Source: Amaurobius ferox | Taxonomy: Eukaryota; Arthropoda; Arachnida; Araneae; Amaurobiidae | DNA: 64,000 nucleotides | Assembly: GCA_951213105.1 (NCBI GenBank) | Contig: OX578147.1 | Location: 131,098,322 to 131,162,321 of the forward strand | Direction: 5' to 3' | Shown: piece after piece, positions 21,293 through 32,908 of the stretch | How the letters are laid out: each line of letters begins with the position of its first letter | Position numbering within the stretch: position 1 is the stretch's first letter | Translations under genes and position numbers: made by a program | Notes under the pieces: model-generated | What the model was told of the DNA's origin: nothing | Database searches by the model: none | Seen by the model: the letters and a program-made list of their open reading frames with translations, nothing else

Positions 21293-22780
21293 ATGGCTTC
21301 CTCAACGAGAAAAACGGTGGAGAAACAGTTAAGCAAGATGATGAAATTGATAAAAGTCGAACACGAGTCTGTGAAAGCTGGACGAAAAGGAGGAAAGAAA
21401 TGAAAGTTAGACAAGACGAGATTAAAGAATCGATGAAAACTGGAAAAGAAGCGATGAAGAAGGTGAAAGCTGGTACCGGTCAAGAAACGATGAAACTAAC
21501 GATGACACAAGATGTTGAAGCTCGACAAGACGCGATGAAAGGCGAAATAATGAAACAAGAGATTAGGGCCGAATAAGAAACAATGAGATGAAACTAGAGA
21601 AAATATGAAATGAAACTTAAAGTGAAAGAAATAATAGTAGGACAAGAAGTGATGAAATAAGAAATGAAAGAAGAGATTAAAGCCATAAAATGAGACATTT
21701 AAGGAGATATGAAAGTGAAACAAGCAAAGATGAAGGAATAAATTAAATCCCAAATGAAAAAAATATCAAAATTATACAAACGGAGATAAAAACCGGACAG
21801 GAAAAGATGGAAAAAGAAATTCAAGCTATACAAGCAGTAATAAAACCTAGACAAAAGTTATTAAAGAAGAGGTGAATGAGAAGATGAGAGCAGTATAAGA
21901 GGGTTTTCAGCAAACATTCCGTGGCATGAATGATTCTTGTAACAAGCCTAAAAAAATATTACTGGCTGCCAAGCGGAAATTGTCAATCGCCAGCCCAGAT
22001 TTTTGCATTCCAGCGTCATATAAAGTAAAACCATCTACGTATGACGAACAGAGCATTTAGATGAAATTTTCTGTCGCAATTCTACATTATCGCAAAAGCA
22101 AACAAATGGGACGAAGAGACAAAAGCCTGCCAGCTCGCTGCTTTCGTTCGAGGTCCTGCTGCTGATGTTCCGGGGCACAGACGCTCATGACAGAAAGCGA
22201 CTGGAATTCGTAGCACAGGCGAATGCCCTAGAACCCCGCTATGGGGAGAATATAATTTGAAAAAGACAAACAGAGTTCACTTAAATTTATTCTGGAGATA
22301 ATCTACATGAGATGGAGTCGGATATCAAAAGCCTTTCGCAGCTATCCATTGTAGATATTATAGGAATTTAGTCTTGCAGCTCAGTATTTTAAAGATGCCA
22401 GTCGTGACCCAGAAATTTAGCACGCTGTTCTTATGGCTGAATGCAAGGATCTGATAGTTGCACTGTCCCTAGCCAGCAAGTTTAAAGCCGCTCGAGAAGC
22501 ATTTGGCGGATTTCATCGATCCATCGTACCTGGCGCGAATGTGACTCATAGAATCTGAGATGCTACATACCATGAAAGAAATAAAGACTATGCTGCAAAG
22601 ACAAAGTAAAGATATATTCAAGCGGTCACCTGGCTTGTTTGCGAAAGAAACAATGTGCTGGACCTGCGGAGAAAGAGGAGAAAGTGTCCATTATTTGAGC
22701 AAGAGAATAATAGGGCACCCCCTTCGGAAATGCCACAAGAAAACTAATCAGCGGCCATCTTGAAGTGGCGGAGATTGCCA
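21293..22780 (+). pseudogene. Gypsy-like gag pseudogene
   Basis: ATG at 21293 opens a Lys/Glu-rich coiled-coil region with repeated Met-Lys-Glu-Ile-type units, broken by many stops. A conserved capsid-like region follows: KPSTYDEQ, WDEETKACQLAAFVRGPAAD, then LEPRYGE, and later YFKDASRDPE, AVLMAECKDL and KFKAAREAFGG. A zinc-knuckle remnant, CWTCGERGESVHY (about 22652-22700), keeps both cysteines of C-x2-C but not the usual His and final Cys. It is degenerate in all frames and follows an LTR and a primer-site-like sequence, so the order LTR-gag is correct. Confidence 0.7.
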
Positions 22781-23039
22781 TATGAAGATATAATAGATAT
22801 GACTGATAGAACAGATGAGAATATGACTGATCAGAATATGAAAGGCTGCGCATTATGAAGGAAATAAAAGCTTGCTTCCGGCACAAAGTAACGAGAAGTT
22901 TAAACGGACATCCAGATATGCAGAGAAAGAGGACTTAAGAGGAGAAACTGCCTATTCTTTAAGCAAGATAATAAAGGGACGATCTGTTCAGAAAATGGGA
23001 CATTTATAACTTTTAGATTTCATCATTATGCGGAGGATA

Positions 23040-23400
23040 TAATGGACTTTACGTTATGGGTCTTACAAGCAACATCGGATGTTACATGCTTGTAGACGCA
23101 GATGCAAATGTGATTATTATTACAAGTGACATAACTTGCCGAATTAATGGCCAACTTCTCATCGTCAGTCTCTTTGGGAACAGTTATCGGAGGATTACTG
23201 TGGAAATTACTATTTCTGTCGGAGTGAGAGATTATCATCATGTTGCTTATGCTGCCGACATTTATGACCCATGTATGGACTTTTCCCATATTGTCCTATG
23301 TATTGTTCAGACTTGACTTTTTAAAAGAACGCGAATTAGACCTGGATTTCAAAGACACGAATTATGAACAAACACCGAAGATATCCCTTTATCTGGAAAA
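23040..23400 (+). pseudogene. Retroviral-type aspartyl protease remnant
   Basis: Translation gives CYMLVDADANVIIITSDI, where the family motif would be D-T-G-A; the catalytic triad is degraded to DAD. It is followed by INGQL, VEITISVGVRDYHHVAYAADIYDPC and, after frame changes, LDLDFKDTNYE. This is the protease segment at the start of a gypsy pol, in the right order after gag. Reverse transcriptase and integrase regions are not recognisable downstream. Confidence 0.65.
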
Positions 23401-24398
23401 GATAATAATATATAATAATAATAAATCAAAGCGTCTTACGACTATGACATTCAGTACGCAGTACTTCAGGACACGAATAGGTGCATTTCGACCTTACTTT
23501 TTTTTTTAAATTTAGAACAAGTTAGTTAGTTATTTTATGCTTAACGAATTACAACGATATTGGACGATATTCACGCAAATCGATCCTTTAGTAACCTAAA
23601 ATATGTTTTCCCAAAATTTTCATCTTGACGCCATTAAAAAGATCGAAAAATTCACATGTTATTCAAAATCGAAATCATTAAGCTGCTATCATATCGATTT
23701 TGTAATTCTATTCAATTGTTTAGAAATTTCATTTTAAACCAGCTATTTCAAATACATCGACTTTTGGATCCCCAGTTTCACTATCTCCGCATTAATTATC
23801 TTAAACGCATATGTCAAAATTATCACTATCGTGAAGTATTTGTAAATAATATTATTAATAATTTTAAATATACCACTTAGTAATTTTACATTTGCATTAT
23901 TTATCATTGATTGGATAAATTATTTTTGTGAGTTTCACCCGTCCTTATCACTTAGCCTTCTACACGGCCTGAGTCTGATACTGTTTACTATTTTTGAAAG
24001 ACTACTGTCCACTTGTCCTGAGTCCTATACTGGTTACTATTTTTGAAAGTCTCCATTCAAATAAATTTTTTGTATACGTTTAATAGTATATTCATTCCGG
24101 TGTCCACTTGCTTTAGCGAAGAGATGTAGAGTGCTCTGTCATATGTTCACCTGCAAATATTTCAACTCGCAAGTGGCGGTTGTGCCTGAAGGTTTGTATC
24201 TCTGTTTTTTGTATTTCTGGTTTTTAATTCATTTGGTATTTATTATTTCTCCTTCCACTAGCCAGTAGACAATTCCAATGGTGTCCATAGTCAAATACTA
24301 TAGCCATTGTCTGAAACTGGCTATTCCATCGGTTTTAATTGGAATTGTATGGCTGTCCTGACGAGAATGCAATTACGAACTAACTGCCATTTTTTATG

Positions 24399-24640
24399 TA
24401 GTTTCAACTGCTTGTTCTCCATGTATTGATCTTTAATCTTGAGCTAATTACTATTGCATTTTCTCATTTTTGCCGTGTTTACTGTTTCATTTGATATGTT
24501 TATATTTATTTTTATATAGTTTTAACTGGTTGTTCTCCATGTATTGATCTTTAATCTTGGAGCGCTAATTACTATTGCATTTTCTCATTTTTGCCGTGTT
24601 TACTTTTCCACTTGATAGGTTTATATTTATTTATATATAC
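24399..24640. repeat. 118-bp tandem duplication
   Basis: Two near-identical units, starting at 24399 and 24517, share 'TTGTTCTCCATGTATTGATC' and 'ATTTTCTCATTTTTGCCGTG'. They are much less diverged than the other duplications in this window, so this one is recent. Confidence 0.85.
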
Positions 24641-24827
24641 CTATTTAATAGTGATTTTTGTATACTAATAATGCCTTCATCCACATACCATTATTGTGAT
24701 AAGTTACCTAATATTTTTAATCCTTAGTCTTTGTCTGTAGCTACTTATTTGTAACAGATATGCTAGGAAAGGTTCTTTTGTACTTACCGTAGTTTGCATA
24801 GTTTTTGATTAAAAAAATTTCATTTTT

Positions 24828-24828
<1 letters not shown>

Positions 24829-24871
<43 letters not shown>
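24829..24871. repeat. (TA)n microsatellite
   Basis: Continuous TA tract of about 43 bases. Confidence 0.95.
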
Positions 24872-24875
<4 letters not shown>

Positions 24876-24889
24876 ACAGACTTATATAC

Positions 24890-25130
24890 TTGTTTTCGCA
24901 ATATAACAGACCTTTTGTCGAGGTCGAAACGTAAGGGATAAGGAACCCCTTTTTGTGTCTTAGAAAAGTCATATTTTGGGCTGATTAGGAGGAGAGTCAT
25001 ATTTGCGGTTTGATTGTATATTGTTCCTGTTTATTTTATGCTTGTGAATAAATGTAAGTTATCCAGAAACTTGGTCGTGTTCTTGTATCCTGCATATACA
25101 CCCACGATTCTAAAGAATACGTTCGTAATA
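24890..25130 (+). mobile_element. 3' LTR end of the degenerate gypsy-like element
   Basis: AATAAATGTAAGTTATCCAG (from about 25046) and the following 'CTTGTATCCTGCATATACAC ... GAATACGTTCGTAATAATAC' match the end of the 5' LTR at 21167-21251, and match even better the minus-strand LTR at 17506-17815. The left boundary cannot be placed. Confidence 0.6.
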
Positions 25131-25378
25131 ATACATATTCATATCATATTACATAAACAATGCCGTTTCAATAAAAATTGCATTTTCACAATCATCCAGT
25201 AAATAAATTTCGTTTCACAAAGACTTGCATCGCATTTTTTTAAAAATAGTAATAACTTAGTTTATCATTCAACAATAGAACGAATCAATTAAATTGCGCT
25301 TATTGTTTAATTGCGAGGTCACTGTACGTAAATACATAAACTGTTTATTATCTGTATTTCATCCATTACTTCTATTCA

Positions 25379-25690
25379 AAGTAATTAGTTTCCATTACAG
25401 CAAGGTTCCAAAACGAAAATGAGAGTGTTAGAAAACCAATTACCAGGTAATTTAGCATTTAAATAGCAGCGGTGATCACAGCATATTGCGTTCTACCGAT
25501 GCAGGCAAAGTACACCAGCCATAACTGCAATTAACGTCGTATGTTGAACTTTAATCCAATTCCTCCAGTAAATCAGTTTCTGGAAATGAGTTAATTATTG
25601 CTTTTATGCACGGATATGTACGTGATAACGGAAATTGTTTTACAGATGTGCTCAGAGTAATACACATTAACGCCGTTTGTATTAGAACCT
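25379..25690. repeat. Family E ancient repeat, copy 1
   Basis: Ordered matches to 44611-44900: TAATTAGTTTCCATT, CCAATTACCAGGTAATT, GCAATTAA...CG..GTGTTGA, CAG-TTCTGG-AA-GTTAATTATTGCTTTTATGCA, GATAACG-AAATTGTTTTA and CGCCGTTT. Weaker copies are at 49265-49605 and 49930-50070. Non-coding; class unknown. Confidence 0.6.
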
Positions 25691-25879
25691 TTGTTAAATG
25701 ACGTTGAAGTTTTAGTCCGCAAGACTGAAATAGTATGATGTGTCCAACACGTGATTTACAATAAAAATAAATAAGGAGAGACAAATAAGAATTTTACAAA
25801 GAAGTTTTTTATACGCTGGCAAAAATATGAAAAATAAAACACAATCAAATATACATCAACTACGTAAATGACGGTGAAA

Positions 25880-25985
25880 TTTTGTGAAATTAAACACAAT
25901 TTAATAAATTATTAAAGAAATAAAGGGACAATAAATTTGAGTCTGGAGAGAAAGTAATGTACTGCTCTCATTTTTTTAATCAAAG
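25880..25985 (-). repeat. Family A repeat, diverged 5' fragment
   Basis: In reverse orientation it resembles the first ~100 bp of family A: ATGAGAGCAGTACATTACTTTC followed by a T-rich block with 'CCCTTTATTTC'. Short and old. Confidence 0.4.
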
Positions 25986-26071
25986 GCTTTTCCTTTGGTT
26001 TGTTTGCCATAAAAATAAATAGATTTTTGTTAGTTGTCAATTGCAATAATCGTGCCAAATTCTATACACCA

Positions 26072-26995
26072 TTTTAAACACTTGCCAACGTAGTTGGAAA
26101 GTGTTTATGACTTTGTTCATTCTGTCTGTCTGTCCTTTTGTCCGTTCGCACTATAACTGCCGTAAAAATGATTTATCAAAATGAAATTTTAGTATGTTAT
26201 TGAGACAGTCTGCAGGACATATGGGAATGTAAATGAATAATATCACCCAATTAGTTTTGGATAGAAGCCGGGATGAAAAAATAAAATACATTGAACCCTA
26301 TGGAACCTAATTTTTCAAACATTTTTTATGCGAAGTTAAAATTCACAAATTGCTTCGAAAATTTTAGGAAATATTCAAATTATCCCATAAAATATATAAA
26401 AAAATATCAGCAAAGTATGTTTGGTAGTTTTTTAAATAAAAATAAAAATAATAATTACTCCCATATAATATGAAGAGATCACATGACCCACTTCAAAATA
26501 AAATGTAGCATCCATCTTTTTTCCCAGAGTAAAAATCGTGATTTTAAAGTTCTTTTAAATTTATATTTAGTGTTGCATCCGTCCTAAAACGGCTTTATTT
26601 TTGCGTATTTTCTGCGCATCTATATTTTGCGCCAACAATGTTATGTTTTTGAGTTAATGCAAACAAGTGATTGTAAGATGAGTTGTATAAGAATTGCTGA
26701 ATTTTTTTCAAGCAAAAGTATTGAACTCTAGAGTCTGGAATAAGAGTGTATGAATAAAATTTTCATTGCTTTTACATAGGGAGCCAGACGATTTACATTC
26801 CGATGATGTCATTTGAATAAAGTCCATTTGTTTCGATAAAGTTTTAAGTTTCAAGTAAAATAAATTACTGTAGTTCTGCGATAAATAAAAAAAATACCAC
26901 CGCTGAATGTATCGTATTTTAGAGATGCGATACATTCAGCGGATTGCATTTCGATTTGAAAGTGTTTCACAATCAATGCGTTATGATATTTCTTG
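26072..26995 (-). mobile_element. Family C repeat, copy 4 (minus)
   Basis: At the left edge is the terminal hairpin (CACTTGCCAAC-gta-GTTGGAAAGTG), then a CTGTCTGTCTG tract. At the right edge is 'GAAAGTGTTTCACAATCAATGC', the complement of the family start. Body blocks (ATTTTTACGGCAGTTAT complement, CATAGGGTTCAATGTA complement) match the other copies. Confidence 0.75.
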
Positions 26996-27450
26996 TTATA
27001 CACTGAAATTATTCTAGATATATCATATCTACACACAAAATGACAAGCATCATCGATGAAAATAGAACTTATTAATGTTCTGGTATATTCCAAATATGAA
27101 GGTCCATTACAATCGACGACTATAACATTTAAATCTTATAACAATACAATTTCTTGACACTTATATGTTGCAGAGAAAATAAAATTAAACTTTAACATGT
27201 TGATATTGTTTTCAAATTACTCTGTGTAACTGCAAATATCGCACAGCATTCAGGAATCAGCATCCAAATACACATTATATATATGCAGAAAAACATTCAT
27301 GCGCTGAAACATGATTAATCATCTCTGCATTACATGAAGAATACAAAAGTACACGAAGAATACAAAAGTAAGTTTCTCGAAGATTTTACCGTTTAAAGTA
27401 AATGCCTAAAAAGAAAAATCTTCGTTTGAAACTCAAATTAAATCAAGCTA
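26996..27450. other. No recognised gene
   Basis: AT-rich. A short direct repeat, ACACGAAGAATACAAAAGTA-like, occurs near 27335-27370. Nothing else is supported. Confidence 0.5.
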
Positions 27451-28176
27451 ACTTATATCCACGGTCTCTTTATTTTAATTCAATTTAAATCACTTTTTTA
27501 ATTCAATTTTCGTTCTCATTTGGTAACTGGACTCATTTCCAAAGGTGGCGTACAGAAAATACGAAAAAGCAAAAATATCTCAAGAACGGCTAGTTCTAGC
27601 GTAATGAGGTTGGTGTTATTCTTTTCTTCGTTAAAATTTACGTATACAACAAGCATTTAATGGATATATTTGGCCATACGTAGTTTTTTATTTTAGATTT
27701 TGATGATTTTTGCGGGCTATTTTGCAAACGAAGGCAGGTTATTTTTTTCCAAATCGTACCAAAATCTAGTCAGCACCAGGGTAACCCACAAGCGACTTAT
27801 ATACCGAATTTTGTGAAATTCGGTCCATTAGTTTTTCAGCTAGAGTGGAGGATGCAGGAAATTTTTGCGGGCCATTTCGCAAAAAAGGCGGGTTCTTTTA
27901 TCCCGAATCGTACCAAAAACTAATCGGCACCAGGGTCACACCCAAGTGACTCACCTACCAAAATTTATGAAATTCGATTCATTAGTTTTTGAGTTAGAGT
28001 GGGTACATGCATTGCGCAGACAGGCAGACAGACAGACACACAGACGTCACGCTGAAAATAGTTTTTTCGTATTCTAGAGCTCTCGAAACGTGTAGATCAG
28101 TCGAAAACTCGAGTTGCGATTTTCGGTATGATTCCAATACTTTCCCTATACATTACCATGTATTCCAGGGAAAGTA
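27451..28176 (+). mobile_element. Family A repeat, 5'-truncated copy 1
   Basis: It lacks the 5' terminal ~35 bp but has the internal duplication (two 'GCGGGCCATTT...GCAAA' units), the CAGACAGACAGACACACAGAC tract and the terminal hairpin (28138-28174, outer arms ACTTTCCCT and AGGGAAAGT, inner arms ATACAT and ATGTAT). Confidence 0.8.
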
Positions 28177-28299
28177 AAATATAATAAACGATTTCTAGTG
28201 TAACAACAGGTTTCGTCTTCAAAGTGTAAAAACAATGCAACCGCTCTCATAAAAGTTTACAGAGATATACAACTACTCGAATAATGGTACCTTGGTGGG

Positions 28300-28960
28300 A
28301 TAATTCTGTCTTTGCAGCCTGAAGAAAATCGGCGGTATTTTGCCTTCGAAACCAGTTGATACTGTTACTACTTTGATCTTAGTTAATGACTTGTGCAGTA
28401 CTCCATTTTTGTCTGCGGTCTGGCAAAATGTCCTGTACCACCCCCCACCCCCATTCTTTCTTCCTTCTGTTCCTTTGGGGTTCTTAAGTGTTGTTTTAAC
28501 CTTTTTCTCGTCTTTATGGGTCTCATTTATTCTTGTTGACTTGATTCGTCTTGTCGGGATATTCTTGTTGTGTTTTGGCGCACGCCAGTCTTGTGTCTCA
28601 CTTGTCGTTTCGGATTGGCTGGAAGATTCTTCATGATGCTTTCTGATTTGCTTGCTTTTAATCCAGGTCTTGAGTATATAGCGAGGAAGTGAAATTCCCA
28701 AATTGACAGTGTATACCCCTGTATATAAGTATATAAACCCTATATATAACTATATAATATAGAAGTATATAAGTATATCGCCCATTTCTCTTTTGGACTT
28801 CGAGTTTGTTTGTTCTCTTGCAGTGCCGAAGGTGACCCAGCGTATTCTCGAAACAGCTGTATGTTGGTGCTTTTATACAATGCTCAAGTTTTTCTTATTC
28901 TTCGTACAAAAGGTATTGTCCTTATTGAGTTACTTTGATTTATTCTGTGTTTGTAATGAA
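28300..28960 (+). repeat. Family H repeat, copy 2 (longest)
   Basis: Positions 28540-28690 match the complement of 59036-59158 (GGCGCACGCCAGTCTTGTGT, CGTTTCGGATTGG and CCAGGTCTTGAGTATATA blocks), and 28785-28870 match the complement of about 58905-58995. A second GAAAACC-type core (CTGAAGA...TTCGAAACC) occurs at 28320-28350. The minus-strand 142-residue frame here does not resemble a known protein. Possibly the terminal repeat or UTR of an unidentified retroelement. Confidence 0.5.
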
Positions 28961-29224
28961 ATGTTAAATGTTTAAATAATGGTCATAGATTTAAAGAGAA
29001 AAATGCAAATGGTCATATCATCTAAACAAAGTCATTTTACTAAAAATGTAAGACATGCATTGTTGAGTTCTTTACCCTGTTCTCTACATAGTTTGTTCCT
29101 TAGGGTATCAATTCTGATCTTTAAAAGTGTCGCAAACCAAACTCGAACTGAAAAATAACAAGTAATCTACTTTTAACAGTAAAGGATGCACAGACAAATT
29201 ATAAGAGGACAAAACATAGTTTAT

Positions 29225-31412
29225 TACTCTCCTTATATACATAGTATAAGGAAAGTATTGTGACGGGGTCGAAAATTCGAATTCGAGTTTTCGACGGGAG
29301 ATCACGTTTCAAGCATTCCTGATCACGAATCGAGCATTTTTGAGGTGATGTCTCTGTTTGTGTGTGTGTGAGTGAGTCTGTGGCGAAGATATCTCACGAA
29401 TAAAAGGGGCAATTCGAATGAAATTTGGTACACAAATTACAATCCATGAATACTGGAAGCCTATTGTTTTTAAATATAATGGAATGTTCAGAACCCCCCT
29501 TAAATTTTCAAGTGAAATTTTGAAAAAATTATCAAAAACCAAAACCTTTAATAACTTTTTCTTACTATGAAATACATTTCTCATATAATGTTTCCTTAAA
29601 AACGATTGACATACTTTAGAACGCTAGCATGAACCGTTTTCGAGATTTCAAACAAATTTATCAAAAAATCCCATAAATTAAAAAAAACAAGAAAGATCAA
29701 TCATGCTTAAAGCATTGATTATGAAACACTTTCCAACTTCAATGCAATTTTAATTAAAAAAGTCGAAAATGCAATACATTCCTCGGTAATATTTTAAAAC
29801 TTATCAGAATACTACATTGATTTATTATATTTGAAAACTTAAACCTTCATTGAAAAAAATGAACTTCATTCAAATGACGGCATTGAAATATAAATTGCCT
29901 GGTTTAAATATCTCTAAAATGCAATACATTCCACGGTGATATTTTTAAAACTATCATAATACTACGATAATTTATTATATTTGAAAACTTCATCGAAACA
30001 ACTGAAATTCAAATGACGTCATAGAAAAAATAACACGCCTGGATCTCTCTATAAAAGCAGGATTTCATTCATAACTTTCTCCATTTCATTCATCACAATA
30101 CTATAATAATTTATTTTATTTAAAAATTAAGACCATGGAGCTACAATTCATAAACTTTATGCTTAAAACTTCATCGAAAAAAATCGTCCTTCTGTTTATA
30201 AAATCAATGAATATTTCATTCATATCAGCCATGCAGACTCCATGGACTGAATTATTTTGTGTTAAAGAAATACAGTAATTCTCATACAACTCATTCTACA
30301 TATTTTGCTGTTTACATTTTACATAGGTGAAAAATAGGCTTAGTTGTAGAAATAATCAAATTTGAATGAGAATTTAAACTCAAATATATTGTCATTGAGT
30401 TGTTTTACTATGTAGATGTACAGAATTTAAGCAAAAATAAAGTAGTTTTAGGACGGATGCAACACTCAATATGAATTAAAAAGAACTTTAAAAAATCATG
30501 ATTTTGAAACAAGATGGATGCCATATATCATTTTGAAGTGGGTCATGTGATCGTTTCATATCATGGTCACGTGATCGTTTCATATAAGATGTGTAATTAT
30601 TATTTTAATTTTTATTTAAAAAACTACTGAATATATTTCGCTGAATTTTTTTTTATATATTTTATGGAACAATTTGACTATTACCTAAAATTTTCGAAGC
30701 AATTTGTGAATTTTAAATCCGCTTAAAAAATGTTTGAAAAATTAGGTCCCATAGGGCTCAATGTATTTCATTTTTTCAACCCGGGTTCAATCCAAAACTA
30801 ATTGGGGGATATTATTCATTTGTATTCCTATAGGTCCTACAGACTGTCTGAACAACATACTAAAATTTCATTTTGATTAAGTCATTTTTACGGCAGTTAT
30901 CGTGCTAACGGACAGACAGACAGAATGAACAAAGTTATAAACACTTTTCAACTTTGTTGTAAAGTGTTAAAAAGGAACTGTTGAGAAACATGTTCACTTT
31001 CATATGTAATATCATGCGATAAATTGGGTGACATCAAACTCGTGGATCTAGCTCGTTCCATCCATGAGAAAAGATTCTTTGAGTAATACTTTTGTATTTG
31101 AACGCCAATAGTCATTTATATGCTTTAAGAATAACTTATTTCTTCGTCCATAACGCTTGGCGAGATTTTGGTGAGGAATTTGGCGGAATGTCGCCAACTT
31201 GACGACTTTTTTAATGTTGCCAAATGAACGAAAATCTCGCCAAATGGATAAAAATGACGCTAAAGCAATGAAAATGATGACTCATTGACGGAAATTCACT
31301 ATCTTGGAAAGAACACACTTATCTATTGTTAATAATAACCTACATTATTTTACTGTAAAAGTAGCAAATTCATTGCATTATATAAGGAAAGCCGTGTGCA
31401 GTCCACGTCAGA
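29225..31412 (-). mobile_element. Family B repeat interrupted by a family C element
   Basis: B in minus orientation begins with its terminal hairpin (29225-29256) and TTCGAATTCGAG, and runs to 29689. It is interrupted by family C (29690-30973) and resumes at 30974 (GAAACATGTTCAC, CGTGGATCTAGC, AACGCTTGGCGAGATTTT) to its 5' end at 31412. The joined B sequence is collinear with uninterrupted copies such as 47761-48663. Confidence 0.85.
29690..30973 (+). mobile_element. Family C repeat, copy 2, nested in family B
   Basis: Full-length. It starts near GATCAATCATGC and ACACTTTCCAAC and ends with CAGACAGACAGA and the hairpin ACACTTTTCAAC...GTTGTAAAGTGT. It carries the same ~150-bp internal tandem duplication as copy 1. 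It is younger than its family B host here. Confidence 0.85.
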
Positions 31413-32271
31413 TTTTTCACTAAACATGCAGACTTCTCTTTCGACATAAAGAACTAAATTAGGTATAGGTAGGGCTTCTACCATGAACAGTTGCCTAAAC
31501 CTGTAAAGTACTTCTCTGTTCGAAGTTATAAGTACTTTTTAACTACTTCAATATCTAAGTGACACATACTGTCATTTTACCAAACGATCACAATTCGACG
31601 GAAGAATCACGACACTTAACATATTAACTATTTTATTCACAGCTCTCTCGCTGGAACTCAAACTTAAATGACATTACAAACAAATCTACTGTATACACTA
31701 TTTATACAGCTAACCACACATGATTTTTAACGGGGACATTTCTGATCTCATTCGAACCCAACTCATTACTGGATTTCACAGACTTTAAAACTAATGGATG
31801 AGATAACTTACCAAAGGACGACGATGAACACTCCTGTTATTCACCGGACACGGTTATTTCGTAGCATAGCGTTCCTTAGCCGAATATGCCAAACCCTATT
31901 TTTCCTATCTCTTGCCAAATATCTCCTTTCCTTCTCTGCCGAAACTCAAAGTCCGCCGTATAAACAGATCTGGCCAAGCACGATAGTGGGCTTCTTTTAC
32001 ACAGAATTTCAAAGATTGTATAAAGAATTCCAACAGACTGCACATAAATGAACACTAGACTTTTGGTGGTAAGGTCCATACCTAAATCTTTCGACTTCAC
32101 AAATTCACGTGCAACCCATAATAAATCTGATTATTACTTTGAATAGACCTTTCGACTTTTCGATCCGAATTCCTTATTTTTCTGCAATTATCATCGTCGA
32201 CCGATTTACTTCCGACCGATAACTTCCTTGAACGATAAGAAAGGGCAAATGCGGCGTGTATGGGGCCCTCT
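31413..32271. other. No recognised gene
   Basis: Lower AT content than most of the window. Short reading frames at 31794-32051 and 32097-32282 show no domain. It ends at the LINE target-site duplication. Confidence 0.45.
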
Positions 32272-32284
32272 TCAAAGACCAATC
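32272..32284. repeat. LINE target-site duplication, left copy
   Basis: TCAAAGACCAATC, identical to 38172-38184 on the far side of the element. Confidence 0.9.
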
Positions 32285-32908
32285 CCCCTCAGGGGTTCAC
32301 TTCTTTAGTGAATACGGGTGTTGCAATCCCGAGGTACCTTAGCAAGGCTTTTATTTCCTTTTTTCTTACTCTCTCTTTCTTTTTCCTTCCTATTTTTTGT
32401 CTATCCTCCTTTCCCCTTCTTTTTGTTTTGTTCTCCTTTTGTGTTTCTTGTCCCTCTGAGCTGCTGGTGTCATCAATGCCGAGCCCTTAGTAAACATCAC
32501 ATCTGCTCTATGGGCCCTAGTACCACTCTTCGGCCTCTGCCGTAAGGTACACCGTTTGGGCTCGGGAATGGGTTCATGTGGGTGTGATGCGAAAGGGGTA
32601 GAGCTGCGTGCATTAGTAGTTTTGCTTTTAAGAAACGTTTGCAGTAAACGGTTCCAGAGGTGAGTCCCTTGGTTGCGTTGGTTAGATGGTGGAGAGTGTT
32701 TCATATCGAGAAATCCCCCATGGATCTTTGTTGGTCCTTGGGCCCTGTGCACCAGGTGCACGTTATGGCCCGCTCTCCATCATCTAGCTTTGCGAATGAC
32801 TCCGGCGGTTACACTTGGCACGTTAGAAAAGTGTGGGGAGACGGAACCTGGCGGGGGCTCCGATCGATCTGGAAGTAAACCGTGGTTTTTTTATAAGTGG
32901 TTACAAGC
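32285..32908 (+). promoter_or_regulatory. LINE 5' UTR
   Basis: About 620 bp before ORF1, less AT-rich than the flanks, starting with a small CCCCTCAGGGG palindrome and holding a pyrimidine tract at about 32348-32440. By analogy with other LINEs it should contain an internal promoter, but no motif is identified with confidence. Confidence 0.6.

Larger units (their letters stand above)
23420..24889. other. AT-rich stretch with small tandem duplications
   Basis: It lies inside the presumed gypsy element but no pol coding is recognised. It contains a ~60-bp duplication (about 23966-24052, CTATTTTTGAAAG units), a 118-bp tandem duplication (24399-24640) and a TA tract (24829-24871). Confidence 0.5.

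Noticed and set aside
21232..21753. Minus-strand Phe/His-rich frames opposite gag
   Set aside because: Antisense of the Lys/Glu-rich coiled-coil gag region; composition artefact.
28273..28701. 142-residue minus-strand reading frame as a gene
   Set aside because: It coincides with dispersed repeat H, whose other copy at 59036-59158 does not keep the frame; no domain is seen.
32390..32761. Minus-strand 123-residue reading frame in the LINE 5' UTR
   Set aside because: Shadow frame in a transposon UTR with no domain; plus-strand overlapping frames are equally unsupported.
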